In this document: positions 42,454 through 52,427 of the stretch, one piece after another
Layout: the number at the start of each line of letters is the position of its first letter
How positions within the stretch are numbered: the stretch's first letter is position 1
Position numbers and translations under genes: made by a program
The notes under the pieces: model-generated
Databases searched by the model: none
Told to the model about the DNA's origin: nothing
What the model saw: the letters and a program-made list of their open reading frames with translations, nothing else
DNA from: Pseudobdellovibrionaceae bacterium
Lineage (GTDB): Bacteria > Bdellovibrionota > Bdellovibrionia > Bdellovibrionales > Bdellovibrionaceae
Length of the DNA stretch: 59,109 nucleotides
Assembly: GCA_021731025.1 (NCBI GenBank)
Contig: JAKFYD010000061.1
Location: 1-59,109, forward strand
Direction: 5' to 3'

Positions 42454-44298
42454 ATGCTCAGGGGGCATTCCAAGAATTTAGTGATCGTTGCTTTTTTAGT
42501 TTTCCTTTCTGCGTGTGCGACACCGAACGAAAATGAACGTTCAACTTATTATGACCATGCCTTTGATGACCGCAATCGAGCTCCCGCAAGTTTTGGTCCT
42601 CCTGCTTCAGCCGTTGCTGGGCCAGTGACTGATCCTTTTTACATGAGAACACAGGCCGATTATAATTATGCCCTTGGTGAAGCTCTTTCGAACGAAGGCC
42701 AATTCCAAAAGTCCATTGAGGCGTTTAAACTTACTCTTGTTTATGACCCAGACTCGGTTCAAGTTCGACTGCGAATCGCGGCTGAACATATAAAACTGGG
42801 GCAAATCAATCAGGCGCTTGATAAAACTGAAGAAGCCGTTAAAAAAGATCCAAAAAACATTGAAGCCCATTTGCTTCTTGCGGGATTGTATTCGTCATTG
42901 AAAGTCTACGACAAGGCCATACTCCAGTATGAAACCGTGTTAAGCCAGAAGCCAAATCATCCTGAGGCCACTCTTTATCTTGCGGCAGTTCATTCGGAAA
43001 TGAAGCATCCCGAAAAGGCGATCAAGCTTTTCGAATCTCTACTTAAAAATCCCACTTACTCGACACCGCATTTGTTGCACTACTATATTGGTCGCGTACG
43101 ACTAGAGCAAAAAGATTCTAAGTACTACAAACTTGCGGAAGCTGAATTCAAAAAAACGCTGAAGTTGAAACCGGATTTTGTGGATGGAGTTTTGACTTTA
43201 GGTGGATTCTATCAACGACAAAAGCGTGAAGACGAAGCTTTGAAATTGTATAGCCAGTTCCAAAAAGATCGCGGTCCTAATGTGCGTATTGCTGAAGCTC
43301 TTTCACAGATTTATGTTGAAAGAGAAATGTTTGACGAAGCTTATGAGCAGTTTGAAGTTCTTGAAGCAAACTCGGAAGATTCTTTGAGCGTGAAATTAAA
43401 AATGGCGCTGATCTTGATCGAGAAAAAAGTTTATGATCAAGCCACCAGAAAATTAGAAGAAATTCTTGTTGAGGCACCAGAGTCAGACAAGGTGCGATTT
43501 TACTTGGGCGCTGTTTATGAAGAGACTAAAAAAGACGAAAAAGCCATTTCTCAATTTAAAAAGATTCCCGTCAGCAGCACCTTCTATAGTGAAGCGACCA
43601 TTCACGCTGCTTATTTGATGAAAGGCTTGGGTCAATTGGATTCAGCCTTAGAGACCATCGAAAAAGGAATTAAAAATAAAAAAGATGTTCCTCAGATGTA
43701 CGCGATGCATGCGTCTTTGTTGGATGACAAAGGTGATTACAAAAAAGCGGCTACGGTTTTGGAATCTGCTTTGGAACAATTTCCAGAGCATGCTCAACTG
43801 CGATTTTATTACGGAACGATTCAGGATCGATTGGGACAAAAAGAAAAGGTGATCGCACAGATGAAAAAAGTCATCGAGTTAGATCCCAATCATGTGCAAG
43901 GTTTGAATTACTTAGCTTTTACGTGGGCCGAAATGGATCAAAACCTTCCTGAAGCTGAAAAGTTAGCTCGTCGAGCGGTGGAACTTGAACCTCAAGATGG
44001 TTATATCTTGGATTCCTTGGGTTGGATTCTTTATAAAAAAGGGAACGCTCAAGAAGCTGTGAAGTATTTGGAAGCCGCCTATAAATTTCAACCAACGGTG
44101 GCCGTCATTGCGGAACACTTAGGTGATGCTTACTTTAAAATGACTTTGCTTGAAAAAGCGATGCGTATGTATCAACGGGCACTAGATCTTGAAACCGATG
44201 TGAAAAAGATTGCCGAGCTGAAACAAAAGTTGATCGCCGCTGAAAAGCAAACATTCCCGAATCCTCGCCTACCTGCTTCGATAGGGCAGGAGAAATAA
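42454..44298 (+). CDS. Large TPR lipoprotein (614 aa)
   Basis: AAGGAG lies before ATG 42454. Lipobox LSAC (Cys21). About residues 65-600 are consecutive tetratricopeptide repeats, for example DYNYALGEALSNEGQFQKSIEAFKLTLVYDPD, EAHLLLAGLYSSLKVYDKAILQYETVLSQKPNHPEAT, GLNYLAFTWAEMDQNLPEAEKLARRAVELEP and DSLGWILYKKGNAQEAVKYLEAAYKFQP. It serves as a protein-binding scaffold in the envelope. In many proteobacteria such a gene precedes lolB, and a LolB-like gene follows here. Confidence 0.9.
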   Translation: MLRGHSKNLVIVAFLVFLSACATPNENERSTYYDHAFDDRNRAPASFGPPASAVAGPVTDPFYMRTQADYNYALGEALSNEGQFQKSIEAFKLTLVYDPDSVQVRLRIAAEHIKLGQINQALDKTEEAVKKDPKNIEAHLLLAGLYSSLKVYDKAILQYETVLSQKPNHPEATLYLAAVHSEMKHPEKAIKLFESLLKNPTYSTPHLLHYYIGRVRLEQKDSKYYKLAEAEFKKTLKLKPDFVDGVLTLGGFYQRQKREDEALKLYSQFQKDRGPNVRIAEALSQIYVEREMFDEAYEQFEVLEANSEDSLSVKLKMALILIEKKVYDQATRKLEEILVEAPESDKVRFYLGAVYEETKKDEKAISQFKKIPVSSTFYSEATIHAAYLMKGLGQLDSALETIEKGIKNKKDVPQMYAMHASLLDDKGDYKKAATVLESALEQFPEHAQLRFYYGTIQDRLGQKEKVIAQMKKVIELDPNHVQGLNYLAFTWAEMDQNLPEAEKLARRAVELEPQDGYILDSLGWILYKKGNAQEAVKYLEAAYKFQPTVAVIAEHLGDAYFKMTLLEKAMRMYQRALDLETDVKKIAELKQKLIAAEKQTFPNPRLPASIGQEK

Positions 44299-44347
44299 TT
44301 AATTTTTATTGGAATTTTTAAATATCATGGTTCTCCTCGTTTTCTTG

Positions 44348-44376
44348 TTGTGATCCCACCGGATTCACCCTAAAAT
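44348..44376 (+). promoter_or_regulatory. Sigma-70-type promoter for the LolB-like gene
   Basis: -35 TTGTGA (44348-44353), 17-bp spacer, -10 TAAAAT (44371-44376), 35 bp before the start codon. Confidence 0.5.
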
Positions 44377-44411
44377 CTAAGTCCAATCAAGAATCCACGG
44401 TGGGAGACTCT

Positions 44412-45062
44412 ATGAAAAATGGAATTTTATTGTTCATTGGACTTATCGCATTAACGGCTTGTCAAAGTCGCCAAACAGCTCCCACAACACATTTTCAAAA
44501 AGCGAAATGGGAGACCATTGCGCAAATTAATGATTTAAAGAGAAATAAAAACCATCGTGTATCTATTGATGTTCTTGCAATTAAAAATGAAAAAATGCGC
44601 ATGGAAGTGACGGCCACTTTAGGTTACCAAGTTGCCAGTGTACTTATTAATCGTGAAGGCTTTAAAGCTGCCGTTTATCCTCAGAAGAAATTTTATCAGG
44701 GAAATTTAAGCGATCGCGCGCTTTCGGATGCTCTGAATTTCCCAGTTTCGCCACGAGCTCTTTTTGCGATTGCTTTTGATGAACCCATAACGGGTCAGGG
44801 ATGGAGCTGTGAAAAGGATGCTGAAGCTATGCCTAAAAAATGTGTTCAGGCGAATTCACAGATCCAGGTCGAGTGGACTAAAAAAAATGATGGGACAAAA
44901 TTAGTTAAAATAACATCACCAAGAATCGAGATGAGTTGGTTTTTCAAAAACCCCGAACTTAATTTTGAAGAGAAGCCTGAGCTTTTTAATTTGAATGTTC
45001 CCAATGGCTATCAGGTGATCAGTACTAACGTGGCCACTCGCTCAATTAGCCGAGATTTATAA
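44412..45062 (+). CDS. LolB-like lipoprotein (216 aa)
   Basis: ATG 44412 preceded by GGGAG; an in-frame GTG at 44400 is less likely. Lipobox LTAC (Cys17). The mature sequence (KWETIAQINDLKRNKNHRVSIDVLAIKNEKMRMEVTATLGYQVASVLINREGFKAAVYPQKKFYQG, then RALSDALNFPVSPRALFAIAF) has the open beta-barrel strand order of LolB/LolA-type lipoprotein carriers. LolB inserts lipoproteins into the outer membrane. The TPR-lipoprotein neighbour supports this, but similarity is remote. Confidence 0.68.
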   Translation: MKNGILLFIGLIALTACQSRQTAPTTHFQKAKWETIAQINDLKRNKNHRVSIDVLAIKNEKMRMEVTATLGYQVASVLINREGFKAAVYPQKKFYQGNLSDRALSDALNFPVSPRALFAIAFDEPITGQGWSCEKDAEAMPKKCVQANSQIQVEWTKKNDGTKLVKITSPRIEMSWFFKNPELNFEEKPELFNLNVPNGYQVISTNVATRSISRDL

Positions 45063-45109
45063 GAAAATCTAATTCTGAGTCTAAGCACGACTAGACCTTT
45101 GGCCAGATT

Positions 45110-45122
45110 GAGACAGTGTCTC
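45110..45122. promoter_or_regulatory. Palindrome GAGACAGTGTCTC upstream of prkA
   Basis: A 6-base inverted repeat with a single central base, about 147 bp before the prkA start. It uses the same GAGACA/TGTCTC half-sites as the two divergent blocks at 16.9 and 19.9 kb. A second hairpin (ACGGTT 45165-45170 with AACCGT 45175-45180) lies closer to the gene. Confidence 0.4.
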
Positions 45123-45268
45123 GTGATAAAGTCATCCTCGACGTTTTCTTTCGAAAAAAAAATTACGGTTTTCTAACCGTTTAGAGTTGATGCATAATCT
45201 AAGGTATAGGCGGAAACCACCTTGGAGGTCCGACTTTAAATATTTGCCTAAACTCATCGGAGGAGCAC

Positions 45269-47344
45269 ATGGCTGGAAACATTGATCTGAAAAATTTAGT
45301 CGGCAACTGGCAGGCTTCAAGTTCAGCTTCAAAACTTCACTGGAGTGGAAGTTTCGATGAGTATCTTGCTCTAGTAAAAGCAAATCCCAAAATCACTCGT
45401 AATGCCTTTCAACGAATGTACGACATGATCGTTGAAGCCGGCACAGAGGATTACACCGATTTTAAAAAACAAGTGGTTCGCTACAGATTTTTTGATGATT
45501 CCCACAACAATGGGAAAGACGCCGTTTTTGGTTTAGATATCGCCTTGATGAAATTAGTGAATGTTCTGCGAGCCGCAGCTTTAGGCTACGGAACAGAAAA
45601 ACGCGTGATCTTACTTCACGGTCCCGTGGGAAGCGCGAAATCAACAATCTGTCGTATGCTCAAAAAAGGTCTCGAAGCTTATTCAAAAACGGATCAAGGG
45701 GCTCTTTACACTTTCGAGTGGATTGATGAAAAAGAAGAACTGGGTGGAATACTGGGGAAAAATGTACGCAGCTTTCCAAGTCCCATGCATGAAGATCCTA
45801 TGTTGATTTTCCCTGAAGAAATGCGCCAAAAAGTTTGCGATGAAATCAATCGTGGCCAAGATGGGGAGTTCCGAGTTAAAATTGAAGGCGAATTGTCTCC
45901 TCCTTCGCGCTACATCTTTAAAAATTTAATGGATAAGTACAATGGCGAGCTGATGCGCGTTTTACAACACGTGCGTGTTCGTCGATTATTTCTTTCGGAA
46001 GCTGATCGTGTCGGTATTGGAACCTTCCAACCCAAAGATGAAAAGAATCAGGACTCAACAGAATTAACAGGTGATATTAATTATCGTAAAATTGCTGAAT
46101 ATGGATCGGATTCGGATCCTCGGGCCTTTAACTTTGACGGAGAATTCAACGTTGCCAATCGCGGGATGATTGAATTCGTCGAGGTGTTAAAGTTGGATGT
46201 AGCTTTCCTTTACGATCTTTTAGGAGCATCACAAGAGCATCGCGTGAAACCTAAAAAATTCGCACAAACCCACATTGACGAAGTGATCATTGGTCACACC
46301 AATGAACCGGAATACCGTCGTTTGCAAGACAACGAGTTCATGGAAGCTCTTCGCGATCGTACTGTAAAAATTGATATTCCTTACATCACTCGTTGGAGAG
46401 ATGAGATCAATATCTATAAAAAAGATTTTAATTCTCAGAAAATGCGGGGGATTTCAATTGCTCCTCACACCATTGAAATGGCAGCGATGTGGGCGATTTT
46501 AACTCGCTTGGAGAAACCTAAGAAAGCCAATCTGACTCGCATGCAGAAGTTGAAACTTTACAATGGCAAAACTTTACCGAACTACACGGAAGACAACGTA
46601 AAAGAGCTTCGTAAAGAAGCCATTCGTGAAGGTCTTGAAGGCATGTCGCCACGGTATATTCAGGATAAACTTTCAAACGCGATTGTGAATGCTCAACAAA
46701 ATAATCGAGGATCTGTAAATCCATTTATGGTTTTGAATGAGCTTGAATCAGGTCTAAAAAATCATTCCTTACTTTCAAATGAAGAACTGAAAGCCGAATA
46801 CCGAGAGCTTTTAGGAGTTGTTAAGCAAGAGTACGAAGAAATCATTAAAGGTGAAGTGCAAAGAGCCATCAGCGCTGATGAAAGTGCCTTACAAAGACTC
46901 TGCGCGAATTACATCGATAATGTGAAAGCTTACACTCAGAAAGAGCGTGTTCGTAATCAATTTACAGGTCAGGACGAGGAACCCGATGAGCGTCTGATGA
47001 GATCCATCGAAGAGAAAATCGAAATTCCCGAGTCTCGCAAGGATGATTTCCGTCGCGAAATTATGAATTACATCGGAGCGCTGGCGATCGAAGGCAAGAA
47101 GTTCAATTACAAAATGAATGAACGCCTCCATAAAGCCTTAGAGTTAAAACTTTTCGAAGACCAAAAAGATAGTATTAAGCTCACTTCATTAGTGAGTTCG
47201 GTCACGGACAAAGACACTCAAGAGAAAATTGAAATCGTTAAAACTCGTTTGATTAAAGACTATGGGTATGACGAAATCTCGGCCACGGATGTTTTGCATT
47301 ACGTTGCAAGTATCTTTGCTCGAGGAGATGTGAAGAAGCAATAA
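45269..47344 (+). CDS. prkA: PrkA-type serine protein kinase / AAA ATPase
   Basis: 691 aa. The PrkA AAA domain begins near residue 45. Walker A is [10 protein letters not shown]; the family motifs [35 protein letters not shown]-like [13 protein letters not shown], and [36 protein letters not shown] are present. The C-terminal part is the PrkA kinase-like domain (ARG...[11 protein letters not shown]). Homologues act in stress and stationary-phase signalling (E. coli YeaG, Bacillus PrkA). CGGAGGA precedes ATG 45269. First gene of a prkA-yeaH-spoVR operon; one-base overlap (TAATG) with the next gene. Confidence 0.94.
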   Translation: MAGNIDLKNLVGNWQASSSASKLHWSGSFDEYLALVKANPKITRNAFQRMYDMIVEAGTEDYTDFKKQVVRYRFFDDSHNNGKDAVFGLDIALMKLVNVLRAAALGYGTEKRVILLHGPVGSAKSTICRMLKKGLEAYSKTDQGALYTFEWIDEKEELGGILGKNVRSFPSPMHEDPMLIFPEEMRQKVCDEINRGQDGEFRVKIEGELSPPSRYIFKNLMDKYNGELMRVLQHVRVRRLFLSEADRVGIGTFQPKDEKNQDSTELTGDINYRKIAEYGSDSDPRAFNFDGEFNVANRGMIEFVEVLKLDVAFLYDLLGASQEHRVKPKKFAQTHIDEVIIGHTNEPEYRRLQDNEFMEALRDRTVKIDIPYITRWRDEINIYKKDFNSQKMRGISIAPHTIEMAAMWAILTRLEKPKKANLTRMQKLKLYNGKTLPNYTEDNVKELRKEAIREGLEGMSPRYIQDKLSNAIVNAQQNNRGSVNPFMVLNELESGLKNHSLLSNEELKAEYRELLGVVKQEYEEIIKGEVQRAISADESALQRLCANYIDNVKAYTQKERVRNQFTGQDEEPDERLMRSIEEKIEIPESRKDDFRREIMNYIGALAIEGKKFNYKMNERLHKALELKLFEDQKDSIKLTSLVSSVTDKDTQEKIEIVKTRLIKDYGYDEISATDVLHYVASIFARGDVKKQ

Positions 47345-48438
47345 TGTCAATTAAGGAAGACCAAAGCCGATTTCGCGACATCGTGAAAGGCAAAATTAAG
47401 GAGAATTTTCGCAAATATGTTTCCCAAGGCGAGATGATTGGAAAACGCGAGAATGATTTTGTCAAAATTCCCCTTCCTTCGATTGATATCCCTAATTTTC
47501 GTTATGGCCCAAAACAGCAGGGCGGAGTCGGGCAGGGTGAAGGTCAGCAGGGTGACGATGTCGGTGAGCCCGGCGATGGCCAAGGCCAAGCGGGAAATAA
47601 TGCCGGCGAACATCTTCTTGAAGTTGAATTTACTATTGATGAGTTGGCGGAAATCCTTGGCGAAAAATTAGAGTTGCCGCGCATTCAGCCCAAGGGAAAT
47701 AAAAATATAGAAACAACGCGAACCAAGTACACCGGCTTAGCTCCAGTGGGACCTGAAGGACTTCGTCACTTTAGATCTTCCTATAAAAAAGCTTTAAAAA
47801 GATACGTGACGACAGGGTCCTATGATCCTGAAAATCCCGTGATCATCCCTATACGTCGTGATTTTCAATATCGCAGTTTCAAAAAAATCACTCAACCGCA
47901 AACTCGGGCCGTGGTCATTTATATGATGGACGTCTCGGGCTCAATGGGTGACGAACAGAAAGAGATCGTTCGCTTAGAAAGTTTTTGGATCAACAGCTGG
48001 TTGAAAAAACATTATAAAGGTTTAGAAACCCGCTTTATCATTCACGATGCTGCAGCCAAAGAAGTTGATGAAACTACTTTTTTCCGCACCAGTGAATCGG
48101 GTGGAACTTTAATAAGCTCGGCCTACAAACTTTGTCAGCAGATTATCCAGGATGAATATCCCATCAATGAATGGAATATTTATCCCTTTCATTTCAGTGA
48201 CGGTGACAATTGGAGCGGTGAAGACACACGTCTTTGCATTCGTATGTTGCGAGAGTTTTTCTTACCGCATACGAATATGTTTTGTTACGGCCAAGTGGAA
48301 AGTAAGTACGGAAGTGGGCAATTCTTAAAAGACCTCCAAAAGGAATTTCCTAATGATGAACGCATCGTACTTTCGCAAATTGAGAATCGGGATAAAATTT
48401 TGGATTCCATCAAGGATTTTCTTGGTAAAGGACGGTAA
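47344..48438 (+). CDS. yeaH: YeaH/YhbH-family protein (DUF444, VWA-like)
   Basis: 364 aa, mostly the DUF444 family that always travels with PrkA. An N-terminal [23 protein letters not shown] region is followed by a Gly/Gln-rich low-complexity loop (about residues 59-88). A von Willebrand A-like metal site ([17 protein letters not shown]) and [14 protein letters not shown] come next. Probably the regulatory partner of PrkA. Sits between prkA and spoVR. Confidence 0.92.
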   Translation: MSIKEDQSRFRDIVKGKIKENFRKYVSQGEMIGKRENDFVKIPLPSIDIPNFRYGPKQQGGVGQGEGQQGDDVGEPGDGQGQAGNNAGEHLLEVEFTIDELAEILGEKLELPRIQPKGNKNIETTRTKYTGLAPVGPEGLRHFRSSYKKALKRYVTTGSYDPENPVIIPIRRDFQYRSFKKITQPQTRAVVIYMMDVSGSMGDEQKEIVRLESFWINSWLKKHYKGLETRFIIHDAAAKEVDETTFFRTSESGGTLISSAYKLCQQIIQDEYPINEWNIYPFHFSDGDNWSGEDTRLCIRMLREFFLPHTNMFCYGQVESKYGSGQFLKDLQKEFPNDERIVLSQIENRDKILDSIKDFLGKGR

Positions 48439-48444
48439 TTTGCC

Positions 48445-49983
48445 ATGGCTAATTTAACTCCAGAGCTTGAACGCGAGCGCCAAAAAATTTGTAAGATCGC
48501 CAAAGAGGCCGGCCTGGATTTTTTCGAAACTATTTTCGAGCTAATCACTTATGATCAAATCAATCAATTCGCGGCCTATGGTGGATTTCCAGTTCGTTAT
48601 CCTCATTGGAAATTCGGTATGGAGTATGAACACCTTTCCAAAAGTTACGAATACGGTCTTTCAAAAATCTACGAAATGGTGATCAATACAGATCCTTGTT
48701 ATGCCTACCTGATGGAAGGCAATATGCTGATGGATCAAAAACTTGTGATGGCCCACGTTTATGGCCACTGCGATTTTTTCAAAAACAATGTCTGGTTTTC
48801 AAAAACGAATCGCAAAATGATGGACCAGATGGCCAATCACGCGACCCGCATTCGACGTTATGTCGATCGCTACGGACAGGATACTGTCGAAGATTTTGTT
48901 GATGTCTGTTTAAGCTTAGAAAATCTTATTGATCGCTACAGTCCTTATATGGAGAAATCTTCTCCTAAAGATAAAGAAGCTGAATCCAGCGAAAGATCAA
49001 ATGCGCCTGAGCAAGAGCAAGGTCTCTTGCGCGTCAATCGACCCTATATGCGGGATTACATCAATCCCCCTTCCTTTATTAAAGAGCAGAAGGAAAAAAT
49101 GTCGGCGGCCCTCGCGCAAAAAAATCAAAGATTTCCCTCGGAGCCCCAAAAAGATATTTTGAAATTTCTAATCCACAATGCGCCTTTGCAAGAGTGGCAA
49201 CAAGATGTGATGTCAATCATCCGGGACGAAGCTTATTATTTTTCGCCGCAAGGAATGACAAAAACCATGAACGAGGGCTGGGCTTCTTACTGGCACTCAA
49301 AATTGATGACCGAAAAAATTCTTTCAGATTCTGAAATCATTGATTTTGCTGATCATCACAGTGGAACAATGGCCATGGGTCCGAATGGATATAACCCCTA
49401 TAAAGTGGGTATCGAACTAATGCGCGACATCGAGGACCGATGGAATAAAGGCCGTTTCGGTCGCGACTGGGAAAATTGCGATGATGTTCGCGAAAAACAA
49501 AACTGGGATTTAAAACTTGGCAAAGGGCGCGAGAAAATATTTGAAGTGCGCAAAGTTTATAATGACGTCACCTTTATTGATGAATTTTTAACGGAAGATT
49601 TTTGCATTCGTAATCGTTTGTTTGTTTATAAATTCAACAAACGTACGGGAAAATTTGAAGTTGATACTCGTGATTTTAAAGCGATTAAAGCAAAGCTTCT
49701 GTTTCACATGACCAACTTCGGTCAGCCCATCATTCGCATCGAAGATGCTAATTTCGAAAATCGAGGAGAGCTGTTGCTGACCCATTTGCATGAGGGCATT
49801 GACATGCAACCCGATTTTATGAATGAAACTCTGAAAAACGTGCATGCGGTATGGAGTCGACCTGTAAACCTAGTGACTGCAATGGACGGAGAGGGTCATC
49901 TCTACCGTTATGACGGCAAAGAGCTCACTCAACATAAATTATCCCAACCTCAGCTTCCGGTTGGTGATGGCACTACTGGCTAG
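48445..49983 (+). CDS. spoVR: SpoVR-family protein (YcgB-like)
   Basis: 512 aa. Conserved segments include FPVRYPHWKFGMEYEHLSKSYEYGLSKIYEMVIN, DQKLVMAHVYGHCDFFKNN, EWQQDVMSIIRDEAYYFSPQGMTKTMNEGWASYWHS and NPYKVGIELMRDIEDRWNKG. In Bacillus SpoVR affects spore cortex; in gram-negatives it is part of the PrkA/YeaH stress set. Exact biochemical activity is unknown. It overlaps the next gene's longer frame, but the SUI1 gene starts 2 bp after its stop. Confidence 0.93.
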   Translation: MANLTPELERERQKICKIAKEAGLDFFETIFELITYDQINQFAAYGGFPVRYPHWKFGMEYEHLSKSYEYGLSKIYEMVINTDPCYAYLMEGNMLMDQKLVMAHVYGHCDFFKNNVWFSKTNRKMMDQMANHATRIRRYVDRYGQDTVEDFVDVCLSLENLIDRYSPYMEKSSPKDKEAESSERSNAPEQEQGLLRVNRPYMRDYINPPSFIKEQKEKMSAALAQKNQRFPSEPQKDILKFLIHNAPLQEWQQDVMSIIRDEAYYFSPQGMTKTMNEGWASYWHSKLMTEKILSDSEIIDFADHHSGTMAMGPNGYNPYKVGIELMRDIEDRWNKGRFGRDWENCDDVREKQNWDLKLGKGREKIFEVRKVYNDVTFIDEFLTEDFCIRNRLFVYKFNKRTGKFEVDTRDFKAIKAKLLFHMTNFGQPIIRIEDANFENRGELLLTHLHEGIDMQPDFMNETLKNVHAVWSRPVNLVTAMDGEGHLYRYDGKELTQHKLSQPQLPVGDGTTG

Positions 49984-49984
49984 A

Positions 49985-50350
49985 ATGTCTTTTAAACCTC
50001 GGATTGTTTATTCCACAGATCCTAAAGACCGTTTCGAATGCAAACGATGTGGCCACCTTCTGAATGAGTGTCGTTGTGTACCCATAGAAAATGTTGCGAT
50101 GGACAAAATCGTCGTTAATATTCGCATCGAAAAGGGCGGCCGCGGTGGTAAAACTGTCACTGTCTTAGCGGATCTCCCTAAAAATGAAGACTTTTTAAAA
50201 AAGCTCTCAAAAGAACTCAAAACACGCTGTGGGGTCGGCGGGACTTACGTATTGACCCGGGAAGACTGCCGCATCGAAATTCAGGGTGACCAGCGTGACG
50301 CCATTAAAAAAATCTTAACCAGTAAACAAATTAAATTTAAAGGTATGTAG
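49985..50350 (+). CDS. SUI1/eIF1-like translation factor (121 aa)
   Basis: ATG 49985 is 2 bp after spoVR; the frame open from 49910 lies inside spoVR. The N-terminus has a C-x2-C...C-x-C zinc-ribbon-like set (ECKRCGHLLNECRC). The SUI1 domain is IRIEKGGRGGKTVTVLADLP, LKKLSKELKTRCGVGGTYV and IEIQGDQRDAIKKILT. Related to E. coli YciH, which affects start-codon fidelity. Probably co-transcribed with the prkA operon. Confidence 0.9.
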   Translation: MSFKPRIVYSTDPKDRFECKRCGHLLNECRCVPIENVAMDKIVVNIRIEKGGRGGKTVTVLADLPKNEDFLKKLSKELKTRCGVGGTYVLTREDCRIEIQGDQRDAIKKILTSKQIKFKGM

Positions 50351-50449
50351 TGGCCAAAGCAGAAACACCTTGTTAGATGCCGTAATTTCATAAAAAAATG
50401 ATGCTAAATTTAAAAAACTCCCTAAAATTAAGGATTCGGGGGGAATTGG

Positions 50450-51136
50450 ATGATGAGTAATGAGCCCATCAAAAAAGTGATGATCGTCGATGATTATGAG
50501 GAAAGCTGTAAGCTTTTATCTGAAGTTTTAAGTGAAAATTATCAATGCGCTTACACTCAAGAAAGCACTAAAGCTGTTGATATGATGAAAAACTTCCAGC
50601 CAAATCTTGTTATTTTAGATTACAAGATGCCAGGCCTTCTTGGTGTAGATATTTGTAAATCCATTCGTGAATCAGAAACAACTCGCTACCTTCCCATCGT
50701 TTTTGTTTCGGGCGCGGCCACGGTTGAAGAAAAAATCAAAGCCTTCGAAATGGGAGCTGATGACTTCATCACCAAACCTTTTCATGTCAGAGAGCTTTTA
50801 TTGCGAGTTAAACGCCTAACAGATCGAGAAGTGGACACTCAAAGTGAAATGACGATAGCGAACTTAAGAATGAATTTGTACACCCGTCGAGTTGTCGTTG
50901 ATCAAGCCGAAGTTTCACTAACTCCTAAACAATTCGATATCTTAAAGCTTCTCGTTAGTAACAAAAATAATTTAGTTAGTCGCGAGACTTTCCTGAAAGA
51001 AATTTGGGGAGAGATCGAAGTGACCGCTCGAAATGTTGACAGCCAAATTAATTACTTAAAAAAGAAAATTGAAAATTTTAAAGGAAAAATTGTTGCTGTG
51101 CCTAGCTTGGGTTACCGCTTAGAGCTCAACACTTAA
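50450..51136 (+). CDS. OmpR/PhoB-type response regulator (228 aa)
   Basis: Receiver domain residues 8-125: acidic pair DDYEE, phospho-acceptor Asp57 in NLVILDYKMPGLLG, Ser/Thr in FVSGAA, Lys in FITKPFH. The C-terminal winged helix (SLTPKQFDILKLLVSNKNNLVSRETFLKEIWGEIEVTARNVDSQINYLKKKIENFKGKIVAVPSLGYRLE) is OmpR-type. No kinase is adjacent; the kinase at 35615 also lacks a partner in the window. Either of two ATG codons (50450, 50453) may be used. Confidence 0.93.
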   Translation: MMSNEPIKKVMIVDDYEESCKLLSEVLSENYQCAYTQESTKAVDMMKNFQPNLVILDYKMPGLLGVDICKSIRESETTRYLPIVFVSGAATVEEKIKAFEMGADDFITKPFHVRELLLRVKRLTDREVDTQSEMTIANLRMNLYTRRVVVDQAEVSLTPKQFDILKLLVSNKNNLVSRETFLKEIWGEIEVTARNVDSQINYLKKKIENFKGKIVAVPSLGYRLELNT

Positions 51137-51154
51137 TCAGCCCAGAAAGCTGAA

Positions 51155-51643
51155 TCACTTCTTTTCTTGTCGTTTCTTTTGAAAAAATTTTTGCAGTAAG
51201 TTGCGGCTTTCGTCAGCGAATAGCCCACCCTGGTAAAAAACTTGGTGATTCATTTTTGGTTCATCGAAAATTTGGAAAAAACTTTGAACGGCTCCCCCTT
51301 TAGGGTCCAAACATCCAAAAACGACTCTTTGGACTCGAGCCTGAAGCAGAGCTCCTGCACACATTACGCAAGGCTCCATAGTTACATAAAGTGTCGAGTG
51401 GGGAAGACGCCAAGATTTTTGGGAGCGTGAAGCTGTATCCAGGGCCAGTAGCTCGGCGTGACCCATGGGACTTTGCAACTCTTCCCGCCGATTGTAAGCT
51501 TCGGCCCAAATTTCCTGACTGGAGCTGATAAGGACAGCGCCGACGGGGACCTCGTCCCGAGTGGCTGCGGTTTCGGCCAGGGAGAGGGCCTGCTTCATCC
51601 ATTTTTGATCGATTTCAGTAAATTCGACTGAGTCTTTATGCAT
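51155..51643 (-). CDS. tadA: tRNA-specific adenosine deaminase TadA
   Basis: Deaminates A34 to inosine in tRNA-Arg(ACG). 162 aa. Zinc and catalytic motifs are HAE in GHAELLALDTAS and PCVMC in YVTMEPCVMCAGALLQARVQRVVFGCLDPKGGA, all typical for TadA. The C-terminal tail is rich in Lys. It is divergent from rpsU. Confidence 0.94.
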   Translation of the reverse strand: MHKDSVEFTEIDQKWMKQALSLAETAATRDEVPVGAVLISSSQEIWAEAYNRREELQSPMGHAELLALDTASRSQKSWRLPHSTLYVTMEPCVMCAGALLQARVQRVVFGCLDPKGGAVQSFFQIFDEPKMNHQVFYQGGLFADESRNLLQKFFQKKRQEKK

Positions 51644-51684
51644 TGCGAAATAACCCCATAACTACTTAGAACCCAAGGAATAAT

Positions 51685-51714
51685 TTGTCAACTTTGCTGA
51701 AGATTTGCTATACA
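51685..51714 (+). promoter_or_regulatory. Sigma-70 promoter of the rpsU operon
   Basis: -35 TTGTCA (51685-51690), 18-bp spacer, -10 TATACA (51709-51714). The AAGGAAGG ribosome-binding region and rpsU ATG (51749) follow. Confidence 0.6.
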
Positions 51715-51748
51715 CGTCAAACTCATACTGGAAGGAAGGTGATTTTAG

Positions 51749-51949
51749 ATGGCATTAGTTCGCATTAAAGATGGAGAAAGCTTCGAATCAGCATTTCGAA
51801 GATTCAAAAAATCTTGTGAAAAAGCGGGCATCCTTTCAGAAGTTAAAAAAAGAGAAAACTTTGAAAAGCCTAGCGTAAGACTTAAGAAAAAATCTATAGC
51901 TGCTCGTAAACGAGCGCTTAAAAAAACTCGTCGCAGTTACGGCGAATAG
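51749..51949 (+). CDS. rpsU: 30S ribosomal protein S21
   Basis: 66 aa, highly basic, with the S21 pattern [53 protein letters not shown]. First gene of the rpsU-yqeY-dnaG-rpoD (macromolecular synthesis) operon, with its own promoter. Confidence 0.96.
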   Translation: MALVRIKDGESFESAFRRFKKSCEKAGILSEVKKRENFEKPSVRLKKKSIAARKRALKKTRRSYGE

Positions 51950-51974
51950 TTCAATTTATTTTTGGAGGTTCTTC

Positions 51975-52427
51975 ATGGAAATACGCGAGAAGCTCATGGC
52001 TGACGTTAAGGAAGCTATGAAAAGCAAAGAGACGTTGAAATTAAATGCTCTTCGTTTTCTTCAAGCGGCCATCAAGAATCGCGAAATTGAATTGCGACCA
52101 AATCCCATCACTTCGGAAGAAGTGATGGGCGTTTTGCGCCGATCCGTAAAGCAAAGAAAAGAATCCATCGAACAATATCAAGCAGCTGGTCGACAAGACT
52201 TGGTTGATCAAGAAGCTGCTGAATTAAAAATCCTTGAAGCTTATATGCCTCAACAAATGGGTCGCGATCAGCTTGAAAAAATTGTAGTCGAAGTCATTGC
52301 TGCATTAGGAGCGAAAACTCCTAAAGAGATGGGTGCTGTGATGAAAGAAGTTATCGTAAAAACTGCGGGTACTGCCGACAACAAGATGATCAGCGAAGTA
52401 GTGAAAGCGAAACTATCTCCAGCTTAA
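51975..52427 (+). CDS. yqeY: GatB/YqeY domain protein
   Basis: 150 aa, whole length covered by the YqeY domain (REKLMADVKEAMKSKETLKLNALRFLQAAIKNREIELRP, RQDLVDQEAAELKILEAYMPQQM, MGAVMKEVI). Related to the tRNA-binding tail of GatB; function in tRNA-dependent amidation is presumed. GGAGG precedes ATG 51975. It abuts dnaG directly (stop 52427, start 52428). Confidence 0.94.
   Translation: MEIREKLMADVKEAMKSKETLKLNALRFLQAAIKNREIELRPNPITSEEVMGVLRRSVKQRKESIEQYQAAGRQDLVDQEAAELKILEAYMPQQMGRDQLEKIVVEVIAALGAKTPKEMGAVMKEVIVKTAGTADNKMISEVVKAKLSPA

Noticed and set aside
51137-51153. TCAGC/GCTGA hairpin between the response regulator and tadA
   Set aside because: The 5-bp stem with a 7-base loop is too weak and has no adjacent T-run on either strand.
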